Of a stretch of 64,000 nt of DNA, positions 1 through 10,957 are shown one piece after another (positions within the stretch are counted from its first letter, which is position 1; the number at the start of each line of letters is the position of its first letter). This DNA comes from Phosphoribacter sp037046615 (lineage in GTDB: Bacteria > Actinomycetota > Actinomycetes > Actinomycetales > Dermatophilaceae). The position numbers and the translations under genes were made by a program. The notes below the pieces were generated by a model, which saw nothing but the letters and a program-made list of their open reading frames with translations, had not been told where the DNA came from and made no database searches. The stretch spans positions 62,001-126,000 of the forward strand of contig JBAOHD010000017.1 in the NCBI GenBank assembly GCA_037046615.1. Direction: 5' to 3'.

Positions 1-1374
1 TGGGGGCACCTGGAAGCAGGGCGAGGAGACCGAGGCGCAGGTCGTCACGGCCGGGCGCGTCATGTATCAGTCCGCAACACCGGCAAGCTCTGCTTCGCCA
101 CCCTCCAGGAGGGGGTCGGCGACGCGCCTGCAGGTCATGCTCAGCCTGGCGGAGGTCGGCGAGGCCGCACTCGCGGACTGGAAGGCCGCTCGTCGACCTC
201 GGCGACCACGTGGCCGTCGAGGGCCGCGTCATCTCGCAGCAAGCGCGGCGAGCTGTCGGTCATGGCGACCTCGTGGCAGATGGCGTCCAAGGCGCTGCGC
301 CCGCTGCCGACGCTGCACAAGGACCTCTCCGAGGAGACCCGGGTCCGCCAGCGCTACGCCGACCTCGTCGTCCGCCAGGAGGCCCGCGACATGGTGCGCA
401 CTGCGGGCCGCCGGCGACGCGCGCGCATCCGCGAGACGCTGCACGGCCAGGGCTACCTCGAGGTCGAGACGCCCGTCCTGCAGCTCATCCACGGCGGCGC
501 GGCGGCGCGCCCGTTCCACACGCACCTCAACGCCTTCGACCAGGACATGACCCTGCGGATCGCGCTGGAGCTGCAACCTCAAGAAGGCCATCGTCGGCGG
601 CGTCGACCGGGTCTACGAGACTGGGCCGGATCTTCCGCAACGAGGGCATCGACGCCACCCACTCGGCCGAGTTCACGATGCTCGAGGCCTACCAGGCCTG
701 TGGCGACCAGACCACGCATCGCCGCGCTGATCCGCGACCTCTACCTCGGCGTCGCCGACGCCGCTCGGGCTCGCGCCAGGTCGAGACCCCCGCCGGGGTC
801 GATCGACCTCGACGGCGAGTGGCGCTGGCTGCCGGTCTACACCGCCGTGAGCGACGCGGTCGGTCGAGGAGGTCACGCCGCGACACGCCGCTCGAGACGC
901 TGCACGGCGTATGCCGCGCGACCACGAGCGTCGAGCTCGACCCGGCGTGGCGGGCGGACAAGGTCGTCCTGGAGCTGCTCTCGGCGAGCTCGTCGAGCCG
1001 CACCTGCTCCAGCCGACCTTCCTGTGCGACTACCCGGCGATCGCCCAGCCGCTGGCCCGCCCGCACCGCGAGCAAGCCCGGGCTGATCGAGGCCTGGGAC
1101 CTCATCATCGGCGGCGTGGAGCGCGGCACCGGCTTCTCGGAGCTCATCGACCCGGTCATCCAGCGCGAGCGTGCTCACCGACGCAGTCGCTGCTCGCCGC
1201 CGGGGGCGACCCCGAGGCGATGCAGCTCGACGAGGACTTCCTGCAGCGCGCTCGAGTTCGGCGCACCGCCCATGGGTGGCCTCGGGCTGGGTGTCGACCG
1301 GCTCGTCATGCTGCTTCACCGGCGCGAACATCCGCGAGACCATCCTCTTTCCGCTGCTCAAGCCCGAGGACTGA
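1..1374 (+). CDS. lysS: Lysyl-tRNA synthetase, 5'-truncated by window edge, many frameshifts
   Basis: Class II lysyl-tRNA synthetase, charging tRNA(Lys) in the cytosol; the 5' end lies outside the window. Visible are the end of the OB-fold anticodon-binding domain (VRNTGKLCFATLQEG, about 70-115), the motif 2 region FRNEGIDATHSAEFTMLEAY (about 636-695) and motif 3 GGLGLGVDRLVMLL (about 1272-1314). At least a dozen one-base insertions break the frame, for example near 124, 188, 574, 620, 716, 763 and 1251. With them removed the protein is continuous and normal, so I read this as an intact gene carrying sequence errors rather than a decayed one. The order lysS, small membrane protein, lsr2 is common in actinobacteria. 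Confidence 0.9.
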
Positions 1375-1377
1375 CCC

Positions 1378-1557
1378 ATGTGGGACGCCATCTACCCTTA
1401 CCTCGCCGCCATCCTGCCGACGATCGGTCTGCTCGTCATCGCCTATGTCGTCTTCAAGACGATTTTCGAGGCCGACCGCAAGGAGCGCATCGCCCAAGCT
1501 CAGTGGCAGGCCGAGGCCGACCGGCGCGCAGCAGCCGAAGAGCAGCCGGAGAGCTGA
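1378..1557 (+). CDS. Small single-pass membrane protein, 59 aa
   Basis: Unrecognised small protein starting three bases after the lysS stop, so probably co-transcribed with it. Residues about 6-27 (YPYLAAILPTIGLLVIAYVV) form one hydrophobic segment, followed by a strongly charged, probably helical tail rich in E, R, A and Q ending in EEQPES. A short protein of this shape often sits between lysS and lsr2 in actinobacteria. Function unknown; a membrane anchor with a cytoplasmic coiled tail is the only thing the sequence supports. The clean frame, good codon use and tight spacing argue that it is real. Confidence 0.65.
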   Translation: MWDAIYPYLAAILPTIGLLVIAYVVFKTIFEADRKERIAQAQWQAEADRRAAAEEQPES

Positions 1558-1666
1558 TCTTTCCGACGCCGATGTCTTAACAGAATCCCGGCAGTTTCTT
1601 AACCTTTAGTGCGGCCTTTGCCGTGCGGTGCGATGGCAATCCGCGTGTTACTGTGACAACTGAAAC

Positions 1667-1684
1667 GGCGGGTTGGGGCCCGCC
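1667..1684 (+). terminator. Candidate intrinsic hairpin in the lsr2 leader
   Basis: GGCGGG (1667-1672) pairs with CCCGCC (1679-1684) around a six-base loop, and a short CTTT run follows. It could end the lysS transcript or act as an attenuator just upstream of the short leader ORF at 1710. The T-tract is poor, so this is a weak call. Confidence 0.35.
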
Positions 1685-1709
1685 CTTTCGCCCAGAAGGA
1701 GTCAACTTC

Positions 1710-1733
1710 GTGACGACTTCGTGTGGGCGGTGA
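1710..1733 (+). CDS. Possible 7-codon leader peptide upstream of lsr2
   Basis: GTG ACG ACT TCG TGT GGG CGG TGA would encode MTTSCGR. A good ribosome-binding site, AGAAGGAG (1694-1701), sits eight bases before the GTG, and the mini-ORF ends 92 bases before lsr2. The site and the hairpin just upstream make a translated leader plausible. A chance start after a purine run cannot be excluded, and no regulatory role is shown. Confidence 0.3.
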   Translation: MTTSCGR

Positions 1734-1825
1734 GGTCTTTCGAGTTCGCATCCGCCCAATCAGGGTTGCTCAACCGAGCGGCCCGTTTCGCCATCCAACG
1801 CATACGACGAACGGAGTCCACACCA

Positions 1826-2155
1826 GTGGCAAAGCGGACAGTGGTTGTCCTCGAAGACGACCTTGACGGCTCGCCCGCCGACGAGACCGTGACCTTTGGT
1901 CTCGACGGGGTTTCCTACGAAATCGACTTGTCTGCGGCCAACGCCGCCGCGCTGCGGGAAACTCTCGCGCGGTGGACCGGGGTCGCCGAGCGGGTCGGTG
2001 GTCGTCGGAGCGTCAAGCGTCGTGGATCAGGCGCCGTCAAGCGAGGAAATGGTGCCGTGGTCCGGGAGTGGGCGCGCGCCAATGGTCACGACGTCAGCGA
2101 CCGCGGTCGCGTCCCGGCGTCGATCCAGGACGCCTATGACAAGGCCCACGCCTGA
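1826..2155 (+). CDS. lsr2: Lsr2 nucleoid-associated protein
   Basis: Lsr2 is the actinobacterial H-NS-like protein that binds AT-rich DNA in the minor groove, bridges it and silences acquired genes. The 109-residue product has the N-terminal beta-rich dimerisation domain (AKRTVVVLEDDLDGS; TVTFGLDGVSYEIDLS), a basic linker and a C-terminal DNA-binding domain. That domain carries the AT-hook-like RGR motif in SDRGRVPASIQDAYDKAH. GTG at 1826 is chosen because it gives the canonical start (M)AKRTVVVLEDDLDG and follows ACGGAG at about 1811-1816; the frame stays open upstream but that stretch has no Lsr2 character. Downstream is a strong hairpin terminator. Confidence 0.93.
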   Translation: MAKRTVVVLEDDLDGSPADETVTFGLDGVSYEIDLSAANAAALRETLARWTGVAERVGGRRSVKRRGSGAVKRGNGAVVREWARANGHDVSDRGRVPASIQDAYDKAHA

Positions 2156-2204
2156 ACATTGCGTCACCGCTGACCGAAAGCACCATCTCCCGTCGGTCAG
2201 TCAG

Positions 2205-2235
2205 GGCCGCCGTTCCACCTCGGTGGACGGCGGCC
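2205..2235. terminator. Bidirectional hairpin terminator between lsr2 and the LigD polymerase gene
   Basis: GGCCGCCG (2205-2212) pairs with CGGCGGCC (2228-2235), and an inner TCCACC/GGTGGA arm extends the stem with one bulged T. TT follows on the top strand. It lies between two convergent genes and can serve both. Confidence 0.7.
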
Positions 2236-2270
2236 TTCGCATGTCCCCGGTGTCCGGGAGCTCCAGCCGG

Positions 2271-3180
2271 TCAACCAGCCTGCGGCAGGAGGGCCGCGGC
2301 GAGGTCACCCTGGCGGTCCACCCGATCGAGCACCTCGGTCATCGTGGCCTGACTCAACGTGCCCGCACGGGTCGCGCCCGCCTCGACTTCGTCCCAGGTC
2401 CGCGGGGTCGCGACCCACGGCGCATCCCGGCCGCGCAACGAATATGGGCTGATTGTCGTCTTTGCGGCGTTGTTCTGGCTCCAGTCGATGAATACCTTGC
2501 CTGATCGCACCGATTTCGCCATCCGCCAGACGACGAGTTCGGGCATTGCCGCGGTGAGTTCTCGCGCCCATTGTTGGGCGACGGCGCTGAGCTCGTCGCT
2601 CGAATGCGCGCCCGGGCACGGCGGCATACACCTGCATCCCCTTGGACCCACTCGTGACAGGCACAGGACGCAGGCCGATCGCGGTCATCCGCGCCTTGAT
2701 CTCCAGCGCGACGATGGAGCACTCGGTCAATCCTGTGCCCGGCCCGGGATCGAGGTCGATGACGAGGCGGTCTGGCGGCCGAGCGGTGCCGTCGGTGGTG
2801 ACCCGCCACTGGGGGACGTGGAGTTCGAGCGAGTTGAGATTGGCGAGATAGATGAGGCCGTCGACGCCGGTGACCAACGGGTAGGTCAGTGAGTCCGAGC
2901 CGCCATCGCCGTGGGTGACGACGACACGCGGGAGCCAACTCGGGGCTCCGGACGGGAGGTTCTTTTCGAAGAAGTTCAGACCCTTGACCCCGTGGGGAAA
3001 GCGGATCCGGGTCACCGGGCGGCCGGCCAGATGCGGCAGGAGCACGTCCGCGATCCGGGCGTAATAGTGGAGCACTTCACCCTTGGTCGTTTCCGTGTCG
3101 GGATACATCACCTTGTCGAGGCTCGACACCGCGAGCTTGCGGCCGCCCGCGACGACGGTGACCTTGTCGCGCTCAGCCAT
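2271..3180 (-). CDS. LigD-type polymerase/primase domain protein (NHEJ), one frameshift
   Basis: Stand-alone LigD polymerase (PolDom, archaeo-eukaryotic primase-like), which fills and extends broken DNA ends during non-homologous end joining with Ku. Visible are VSSLDKVMYPDTETTKGEVLHYY at the N-terminus, the metal-binding DxD in LVIDLDPGPGTG, and the closing block KVFIDWSQNNAAKTT followed by PYSLRGR. One extra G near 2615 throws the frame out between VYAAVPG and SSDELSAVAQQWA; removing it restores the family sequence. ATG at 3180 overlaps the end of the upstream ligase gene (stop at 3173), so translation is probably coupled; ATG at 3192 is the alternative start. Confidence 0.82.
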
Positions 3181-4214
3181 CATCTCCCTCACCCTCCGGC
3201 GAGCCGATCGTGCCGTTCAGTGACCAGGCAGCAGCGACATCGGCCGGGGTGAGGTCGGGCCGCAGTCCGAGGTATGCCGCTTGGCGCAGGCGGGAGCTGT
3301 GCGTCAGTCCCAGCGATCGGACGTCGCACACGAGGTCAGGTGACACCCAGTGAGCCCCGGCGGCGTCGACGGGGGGCACCGTGCCGGGTGCCTGCGCCGA
3401 GGCTGAGGCGAGGAATGGTGAGGGCGTCGAGCCACGGGGGCTGGCTGCCTCGAGTGTCGCCAGCAGACTCGCGCCGGCGCGACCCGCGATCCCCGAGCCG
3501 ACGCGGCCCAGATAGTGCAGACCTGCTGGGGTGGGCACTCCCACGAGCAACGCGCCGAGCCGGTCGGTCTGGTCGGTCTCGGCGCGCCACCCGCCGATGA
3601 CGACGGACAGACGAGGCCGGTGGGGGAGCTTGAGCCAGTCCGGGCTGCGCTGCCCCGCGGCATACCGGCTCGAGCGGCGTTTGCTCACGACGCCTTCGAG
3701 TCCGTGCTCTCGGGTGGCCGCGAGGAGGGCGGCGCCGTCATCGAAGACTCCGGGCACGTGCCACGCGATCTGCCCCTCGGGCACGAGAGCGGTCGGCGTC
3801 TCGAGGTCAAGCCGCTCGAGCGCGGCCCTGCCGGTCGGTCCACGGTCGGGAGGTGAGGTCCACGCCGAGGACCCGCAGGGCGTCGAAGACGACGAAGGTC
3901 ACCGGGGCGCTGGCAGCGAGGGCAGCGGCCCGAGCGGTCGACGCCACGTGGAAGCGCTCAGCGAGGGTGCCGAAGTGGGGCTTGCCGCCGACGAAGACCA
4001 CCATCTCGCCGTCGAGCAGGAGGTCGTCGTAGAGCGCACCCATCGCCTGGACCTCCGGGAAGGCCACCGTGACGTCGCGCTCCGTGCGGCTCGTGACCCG
4101 CACGCGGCCGGCCCGAACGTCGACGAGGACGCGCATGCCGTCCCACTTGACCTCATGGACCCAGTCCGTGCCGGTCGGCACGTGGCGGGTTGCCGAGGCG
4201 AGCATCGGGCGCAT
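3173..4214 (-). CDS. ATP-dependent DNA ligase (LigD ligase domain / LigC type), one frameshift
   Basis: ATP-dependent DNA ligase that would seal breaks in the NHEJ pathway. The adenylated lysine is in EVKWDGMR (KxDG, motif I), the LLDGEMVVF block follows, EGVVSKRRSSRYAAG is motif IV, and WLKLPHRPRLSVVIGGW leads into the OB-fold. One extra base near 3825 (CGGCAGGGCC where CGGCAGGCC is expected) splits the frame between TSRPWTDRQ and AALERLDLETPTALVPEGQ. ATG at 4214 gives MRPMLAS, the usual start of this domain. About 345 aa once corrected. Polymerase and ligase are separate genes here instead of one LigD polypeptide, and no phosphoesterase domain is seen. Confidence 0.85.
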
Positions 4215-4245
4215 GAGGGGGCAACTCGTCCGGGTCGACGCCGGC

Positions 4246-4731
4246 TCAGAGGATGCCGACGAGGACGGGAGCGCCGGCTTTGCGAGCCCGCCGATAGAAC
4301 TTGCGCAGCGCCCGGTAGCGCGGGGCGAGCAACTCCTCGAAGACATCGGAGTCGTGCCAGAAGCCGGGGGAGATATCGGCGTCGACCATGCGGTCAGGGT
4401 CGTAGCGGTCGGCGAGATCGGCGACCGTCAAAGAGTCGAGCGCCTCGTCGATCAGCTTCACGGTGCGCTGGTCGAGCAGGTGGGCCGGGCCATTGCCAAG
4501 ATTGCGGCCGATCGGCTCACCACCGAAAATCGCTTGGCCAGCAGCACTTTCGATGTCGTATGCCGTGCCCGTCAGCAACCAGTGGATGCCATGCCAGGCC
4601 GTCCCGAGATGGACGGCCCGCGTGGGATCGGGAGGCTCGTCCTCGAGGAGGTCGACCACCACCTTGGGGTTGGTCGTCACGGCGTCGTGCTCGTCGGGCG
4701 TGAGCGCGCGGGCCGTCCACGTCATCACCAT
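4246..4731 (-). CDS. DUF1877 family protein
   Basis: A 161-residue protein of the DUF1877 (YfbM-like) family, recognised from the block VHLGTAWHGIHWLLTGTAYD, the conserved aromatic positions (ISPGFW, RYRALRKFYRRA) and its length. Function unknown. It is divergent from ku and upstream of, and co-directional with, the two NHEJ genes, ending 32 bases before the ligase start. It may share their transcript, but DUF1877 proteins have no established DNA-repair role, so I would not assign one. The 178-base gap to ku probably holds divergent promoters and includes a CGGCATAC-family octamer at 4740. Confidence 0.8.
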   Translation of the reverse strand: MVMTWTARALTPDEHDAVTTNPKVVVDLLEDEPPDPTRAVHLGTAWHGIHWLLTGTAYDIESAAGQAIFGGEPIGRNLGNGPAHLLDQRTVKLIDEALDSLTVADLADRYDPDRMVDADISPGFWHDSDVFEELLAPRYRALRKFYRRARKAGAPVLVGIL

Positions 4732-4909
4732 GGCAGCGAGTATGCCGTGCGAAAGTGTCTATCGCGCGACAAAGACGATCCGGCGTGACCCGCCCACGCG
4801 GTGCATGTGCCATGCGCGCGGCTTGCCCGGATCGAGGTCTTGGCCGCATGCTGGCCTCTCCGTCCGATGACGCGACGGCCTGGGACGTTTGGGAAGGGTG
4901 GGGCTGGCG

Positions 4910-5833
4910 ATGCGAGCGATGTGGAAGGGCGCGGTGTCCTTCGGGCTCGTCAACGTGCCGGTCAAGCTCTACTCCGCGACCGAAAACCACGACATCTCGT
5001 TCCGCCAGGTGCACCGCGCCGACGGCGGCCAGATCCGCTACCAGCGGGTCTGCAGCAGCTGCGGCGAGCAGGTGCCCTACGACGAGGTGGCCAAGGGTTA
5101 TGAGGCTGAGGACGGCAGCATGGTCGTGCTCACCGACGAAGACCTCGCATCGCTGCCCAACCAGTCGAGCAAGGAAGTCGCGGTGACGAAGTTCGTCCCC
5201 GAGGACCAGATCGACACCATGCTCTACGACAAGGCCTACTACCTCGAGCCCGAGAAGGCCGCGGTCAAGCCCTACGCCTTGCTCCGGGACGCCCTGCGGT
5301 CGGCCGAGCGGGTCGCGCTCGTCACGGTGTCGATCCGCACGCGGATGACGATGGCGGTCCTGCGGGTTCACGACGACGTCATCGTCCTGCAAACCTTGCT
5401 CTGGCCGGACGAGATCCGCGCGGCCGACCAGATCTCCATCGGCGACGACGTCCACGCCTCCGAGCAGGAGCTCGCGATGGCCAACATGCTCATCTCGTCG
5501 TTGTCGGGTGACTACGACCCGAGCGAGCTCGACGACGACTACGCCGCGGCCGTGCACGACCTCGTCAAGTCCAAACTCGAAGGCGGCGACGTGGCCGCCC
5601 CCGCCGCCGAGGCCGAGGGCTCGGGCGAGGTCGTCGACCTCCTCGAAGCGCTGCAGCGGTCGGTCGACCGCGCCAAGGCTGCTCGGGGCGAGCCGGTGAC
5701 CCCGGCCGCCAAGACCGAGGCACCGACGACGGCGAAGGCCCCCGCGAAGAAGGCGGCCCCCGCGAAGAAGGCGGCCACCGCAACTCCCCCGACCCCGGCG
5801 AAGAAGGCCGCAGCCAAACGCAAGGCCGGCTGA
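4910..5833 (+). CDS. ku: Ku protein (NHEJ DNA end-binding)
   Basis: Bacterial Ku, a homodimer that threads onto double-strand breaks and recruits the LigD activities. MWKGAVSFGLVNVPVKLYSATE at the N-terminus, the CSSCGEQVPYDEVAKGYE zinc-ribbon-like segment and EVVDLLEALQRSV near residues 240-255 are family hallmarks. The C-terminal 50 residues form an Ala/Lys-rich repeat tail (AKAPAKKAAPAKKAATA), a lysine-rich extension of the kind that mediates DNA sliding in mycobacterial and streptomycete Ku. ATG at 4910 follows a GAAGGGTGGGG purine run and leaves the normal MRAMWKGAVSFG start; an in-frame GTG seven codons earlier is less likely. About 307 aa. One base separates it from nei. Confidence 0.93.
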   Translation: MRAMWKGAVSFGLVNVPVKLYSATENHDISFRQVHRADGGQIRYQRVCSSCGEQVPYDEVAKGYEAEDGSMVVLTDEDLASLPNQSSKEVAVTKFVPEDQIDTMLYDKAYYLEPEKAAVKPYALLRDALRSAERVALVTVSIRTRMTMAVLRVHDDVIVLQTLLWPDEIRAADQISIGDDVHASEQELAMANMLISSLSGDYDPSELDDDYAAAVHDLVKSKLEGGDVAAPAAEAEGSGEVVDLLEALQRSVDRAKAARGEPVTPAAKTEAPTTAKAPAKKAAPAKKAATATPPTPAKKAAAKRKAG

Positions 5834-5834
5834 C

Positions 5835-6740
5835 GTGCCCGAAGGGCACACGATCCATCGCTTGGCCGGGTCGCTCAACGGTGCCTTCGTCGGCACCGTG
5901 CCAGCCGTCTCGAGCCCCCAAGGGCGATTCGTCGAGGGGGCCGTGCTGCTCGACGGGCGTCCGTTTGTCGACGCGCAGGCGTGGGGCAAACACCTGTTCG
6001 CAGAGTTCGCCGGGGACCGCTTCCTCCACGTCCATCTCGGCCTCATCGGGAGCTTCGACGTGTCTCGTTACGCGCCGAAGGAGGTCGACCTCGGAGGTGA
6101 CGACACGGCATACCCGATCCCGCCCCCTCGAGGTGCCGTCCGCTTGCGGCTGCTGACCGCCACCCACGTCGCGGACCTGCGCGCCATGGCCCTGGTCCGG
6201 GTGGCCACGCCGCCCGAGGTGGACGCTGTCGTCAGTCGACTCGGACCGGATCCGCTGCGCGCGGACGCCGACCCCGACCGGGCCTGGGCGCGGATCACCA
6301 AGAGCGGACGATCGATCGCCGACCTGCTCATGGACCAGGCCGTCCTCGCGGGCGTGGGCAACGTCTACCGCTGCGAGGTGCTCTTCCGGCACCGGGTCGA
6401 CCCCTGGCGGCCGGGCACCGAGATCCGCCGCCGGACCTGGCAGGCGCTCTGGGACGACCTCGCGCTGCTGTTGCCGATCGGCGTCCAACTCGGGCAGATC
6501 GTCACCATGGCCGACCAGGTGCAGGACGTCCTCGCCGGCGACTACGACCCGAGCCTCGTGCCGACCAGCCCCACGGGCGTGTCGGCGTGGCGTCCGAATC
6601 CGCATGGGGCGCTCGAGCGGCGTTACTCGGTCTACAAGCGCGACGGTATGCCGTGCCTCGTCTGCGGGTCCAAGGTGCGGACTGCGGTCGTCGCCGGCCG
6701 CAACCTCTTCTGGTGCGGGCGCTGCCAGCGTCGGCGGTAG
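5835..6740 (+). CDS. nei: Fpg/Nei family DNA glycosylase (endonuclease VIII-like)
   Basis: Bifunctional DNA glycosylase/AP lyase for oxidised bases. The GTG start leaves Pro2-Glu3 (PEGHTIHRLA), the catalytic pair of the family. The helix-two-turn-helix region carries DQAVLAGVGNVYRCEVLFR, and the C-terminus ends in a four-cysteine zinc finger (CLVCGSK, then FWCGRCQRRR). The 301-residue length and the His-rather-than-Leu residue after PEG favour the actinobacterial Nei group over MutM. It starts one base after the ku stop codon, so the two repair genes are almost certainly one transcript. Confidence 0.9.
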   Translation: MPEGHTIHRLAGSLNGAFVGTVPAVSSPQGRFVEGAVLLDGRPFVDAQAWGKHLFAEFAGDRFLHVHLGLIGSFDVSRYAPKEVDLGGDDTAYPIPPPRGAVRLRLLTATHVADLRAMALVRVATPPEVDAVVSRLGPDPLRADADPDRAWARITKSGRSIADLLMDQAVLAGVGNVYRCEVLFRHRVDPWRPGTEIRRRTWQALWDDLALLLPIGVQLGQIVTMADQVQDVLAGDYDPSLVPTSPTGVSAWRPNPHGALERRYSVYKRDGMPCLVCGSKVRTAVVAGRNLFWCGRCQRRR

Positions 6741-6781
6741 GAAGACGGAGATCAGGCGGCGGCCCGGCATACTCCCTGCTT

Positions 6782-7615
6782 GTGGACGAGTATTTGGCGA
6801 CGAACCGAGCCAACTGGGACGAGCGCGCACCCGCACATGCCGCGTCCCCCGGCTACGAGGTCGCCCAGTTGCTCGCCGACCCGACGCGGCTGTCCGGCGT
6901 CGTCGCCTTCGACCGGCCCCTGCTCGGCGACCTGACGGGGGTGCGCGGCGTCCACCTGCAGTGCCACATCGGGACCGACACCCTGTCGCTGACCAGGCTC
7001 GGGGCCCAGATGACCGGGCTCGACTTCTCGCCCGCCTCCCTTGCGGAGGCGCGCACCATCACCGCCCGAGCGGGTGCGGACATCGACTTCGTCGAGGGCA
7101 CCGTCGACGACGCGGTGAGGCTGCTGGGCCGGGGAGGATTCGACCTGGTCTACACCGGGATCGGTGCGATCGGATGGCTTCCGCGGATCGCCGACTGGGC
7201 GCAGACCGTCAGTGACCTGCTCCGTCCGGGTGGGCGGCTGTTCATCCGAGAGGGCCACCCGGTGCTGTGGTCCCTCGCCGATGTCGAGGGCGTGGCCGAC
7301 CCGCACCTGAGGATCGCCCACTCCTATTTCGAGCAGGCCGAGCCCCACGTGTGGGAGGGGGAGGGAACCTACGTCGAGACCGACGTGCAGTTCACGGCTC
7401 GCCCGTCCTACGAGTGGAACCACGGGCTCGGGGAGATCTTCACGGCACTGCTGACGCGGGGGATGGAGATCACCGGATTCGTCGAGCATGACAGTGTGCC
7501 GTGGGAGGCCCTGCCTGGGCTGATGGAACGCGACAATCGGGGTGAATACCGACTGAGGGAGGCCCGTGAGCGGCTGCCGATGAGCTACACCCTCCAGGCG
7601 GTCAAGCGCCGGTAG
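6782..7615 (+). CDS. Class I SAM-dependent methyltransferase
   Basis: A Rossmann-fold methyltransferase of about 277 residues. The SAM-binding motif I is VHLQCHIGTDTLSLTRLGAQ with the acidic motif II in MTGLDFS, and the post-motif region FDLVYTGIGAIGWLP followed by LLRPGGRLFIREGHP is typical. Substrate unknown; the broad family includes small-molecule methylases. GTG at 6782 (VDEYLATNRANWDERA) is preferred because NRANWDERA is the usual N-terminus, although no strong ribosome-binding site precedes it. The 41-base gap after nei contains a CGGCATAC octamer (6765-6772). Confidence 0.82.
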   Translation: MDEYLATNRANWDERAPAHAASPGYEVAQLLADPTRLSGVVAFDRPLLGDLTGVRGVHLQCHIGTDTLSLTRLGAQMTGLDFSPASLAEARTITARAGADIDFVEGTVDDAVRLLGRGGFDLVYTGIGAIGWLPRIADWAQTVSDLLRPGGRLFIREGHPVLWSLADVEGVADPHLRIAHSYFEQAEPHVWEGEGTYVETDVQFTARPSYEWNHGLGEIFTALLTRGMEITGFVEHDSVPWEALPGLMERDNRGEYRLREARERLPMSYTLQAVKRR

Positions 7616-7741
7616 GAGAGCTGTCAGCCGAGGGCGAACACGCACGGTGACGGGAGCCGGCGGGGAACAGCACGGCATACCGACGGCGTTGGTCTAGACA
7701 ACCGGGGTCCTGACTGTGACTGCGTGCCGCCCGTGCGGACT

Positions 7742-7782
7742 CCGGGTTGTCGACGCCGGGTTGTCGACGAGGTGGCTACGAT
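7742..7782 (+). promoter_or_regulatory. clpC upstream region: tandem 14-bp repeat and -10 box
   Basis: CCGGGTTGTCGACG occurs twice head-to-tail (7742-7755 and 7756-7769), and TACGAT at 7777-7782 makes a good -10 box 46 bases before the clpC ATG. Upstream, GACAACCGGGG near 7695-7705 is close to the inverse complement of the repeat core. The pattern suggests a repressor or activator operator for clpC. I cannot assign it to ClgR, HspR or another known regulator from sequence alone. Confidence 0.45.
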
Positions 7783-7827
7783 CAAGACCGCCCATACCCT
7801 CGGGCCGTCGAAGGCAGGAGTGAAGCG

Positions 7828-10389
<2,562 letters not shown>

Positions 10390-10394
10390 TTATT

Positions 10395-10434
10395 CGCGCC
10401 CCGAGACAGGTCGTGTTCGCTGTCTCGGGGCGCG
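10395..10434 (+). terminator. Strong hairpin terminator after clpC
   Basis: CGCGCCCCGAGACA (10395-10408) is perfectly complementary to TGTCTCGGGGCGCG (10421-10434), a 14-bp stem around a 12-base loop, starting six bases after the clpC stop. No T-tract follows, as is usual for actinobacterial terminators. Confidence 0.8.
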
Positions 10435-10462
10435 ATCACGTCTGGTCAACTACGCTCTCCTC

Positions 10463-10885
10463 ATGGCAGGGGTCATGACGGAATCGCGCATCCGCGAAGA
10501 GGCCGACCATTACGTCTTGCCTCTTGTCGGGCGCGAGGTCGACCAGATTTGCGTCGACTATGCCGTCACCCTCGTCGTCGACGGCACCGACACGGTGCGC
10601 CTCGAGGGCCCATTCACGCTCTCGATCGGCGCGACGACTCATCTGGTCGACCCGCAGCGGCTGGACACGGTCACGCCGGTCCTCGGGCTTTTCCGCGCGG
10701 TCGTGATCAAGGCATATGCCGGGAAGGACGGCTCGCTCGCGCTGGCCTTCGACGACGACCGTCACCTGCGCATCGAGCCCGACCCTGAGGGCGAGGCGTG
10801 GGAGATCGGCGGGGGGCTCCCGCCGGTGTCGCCGTCCTACCGTCTCGTGTCCCTGCCGGCCGGGTCCGGGGTCCAGTTCTTCTAG
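10463..10885 (+). CDS. DUF6188 family protein
   Basis: A 140-residue soluble protein matching the DUF6188 pattern: an N-terminal VGREVDQICVDYAVTLVV strand pair, a middle HLVDPQ block, then ALAFDDDRHLRIEPDPEGEAWEI and a closing LVSLPAGSGVQFF. Function unknown; many actinobacteria carry one as a lone gene. Start could be 10463 (MAGVMTESR) or the internal ATG at 10475. It stands alone between the clpC terminator and a convergent lipoprotein gene. Confidence 0.7.
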   Translation: MAGVMTESRIREEADHYVLPLVGREVDQICVDYAVTLVVDGTDTVRLEGPFTLSIGATTHLVDPQRLDTVTPVLGLFRAVVIKAYAGKDGSLALAFDDDRHLRIEPDPEGEAWEIGGGLPPVSPSYRLVSLPAGSGVQFF

Positions 10886-10957
10886 GTGCGCCCGAGCGTG
10901 CGGTTGAGCTCGCGCGGTGACGTATGCCGCGCGGCTGGCCCTCCGATGAGGCGCGCC

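Noticed and set aside
4517..6046. A 509-codon minus-strand frame across ku and nei
   Set aside because: Antisense shadow of ku; its Gly/Arg-rich central part mirrors the Ala/Lys-rich tail of Ku. No domain or start signal supports it.
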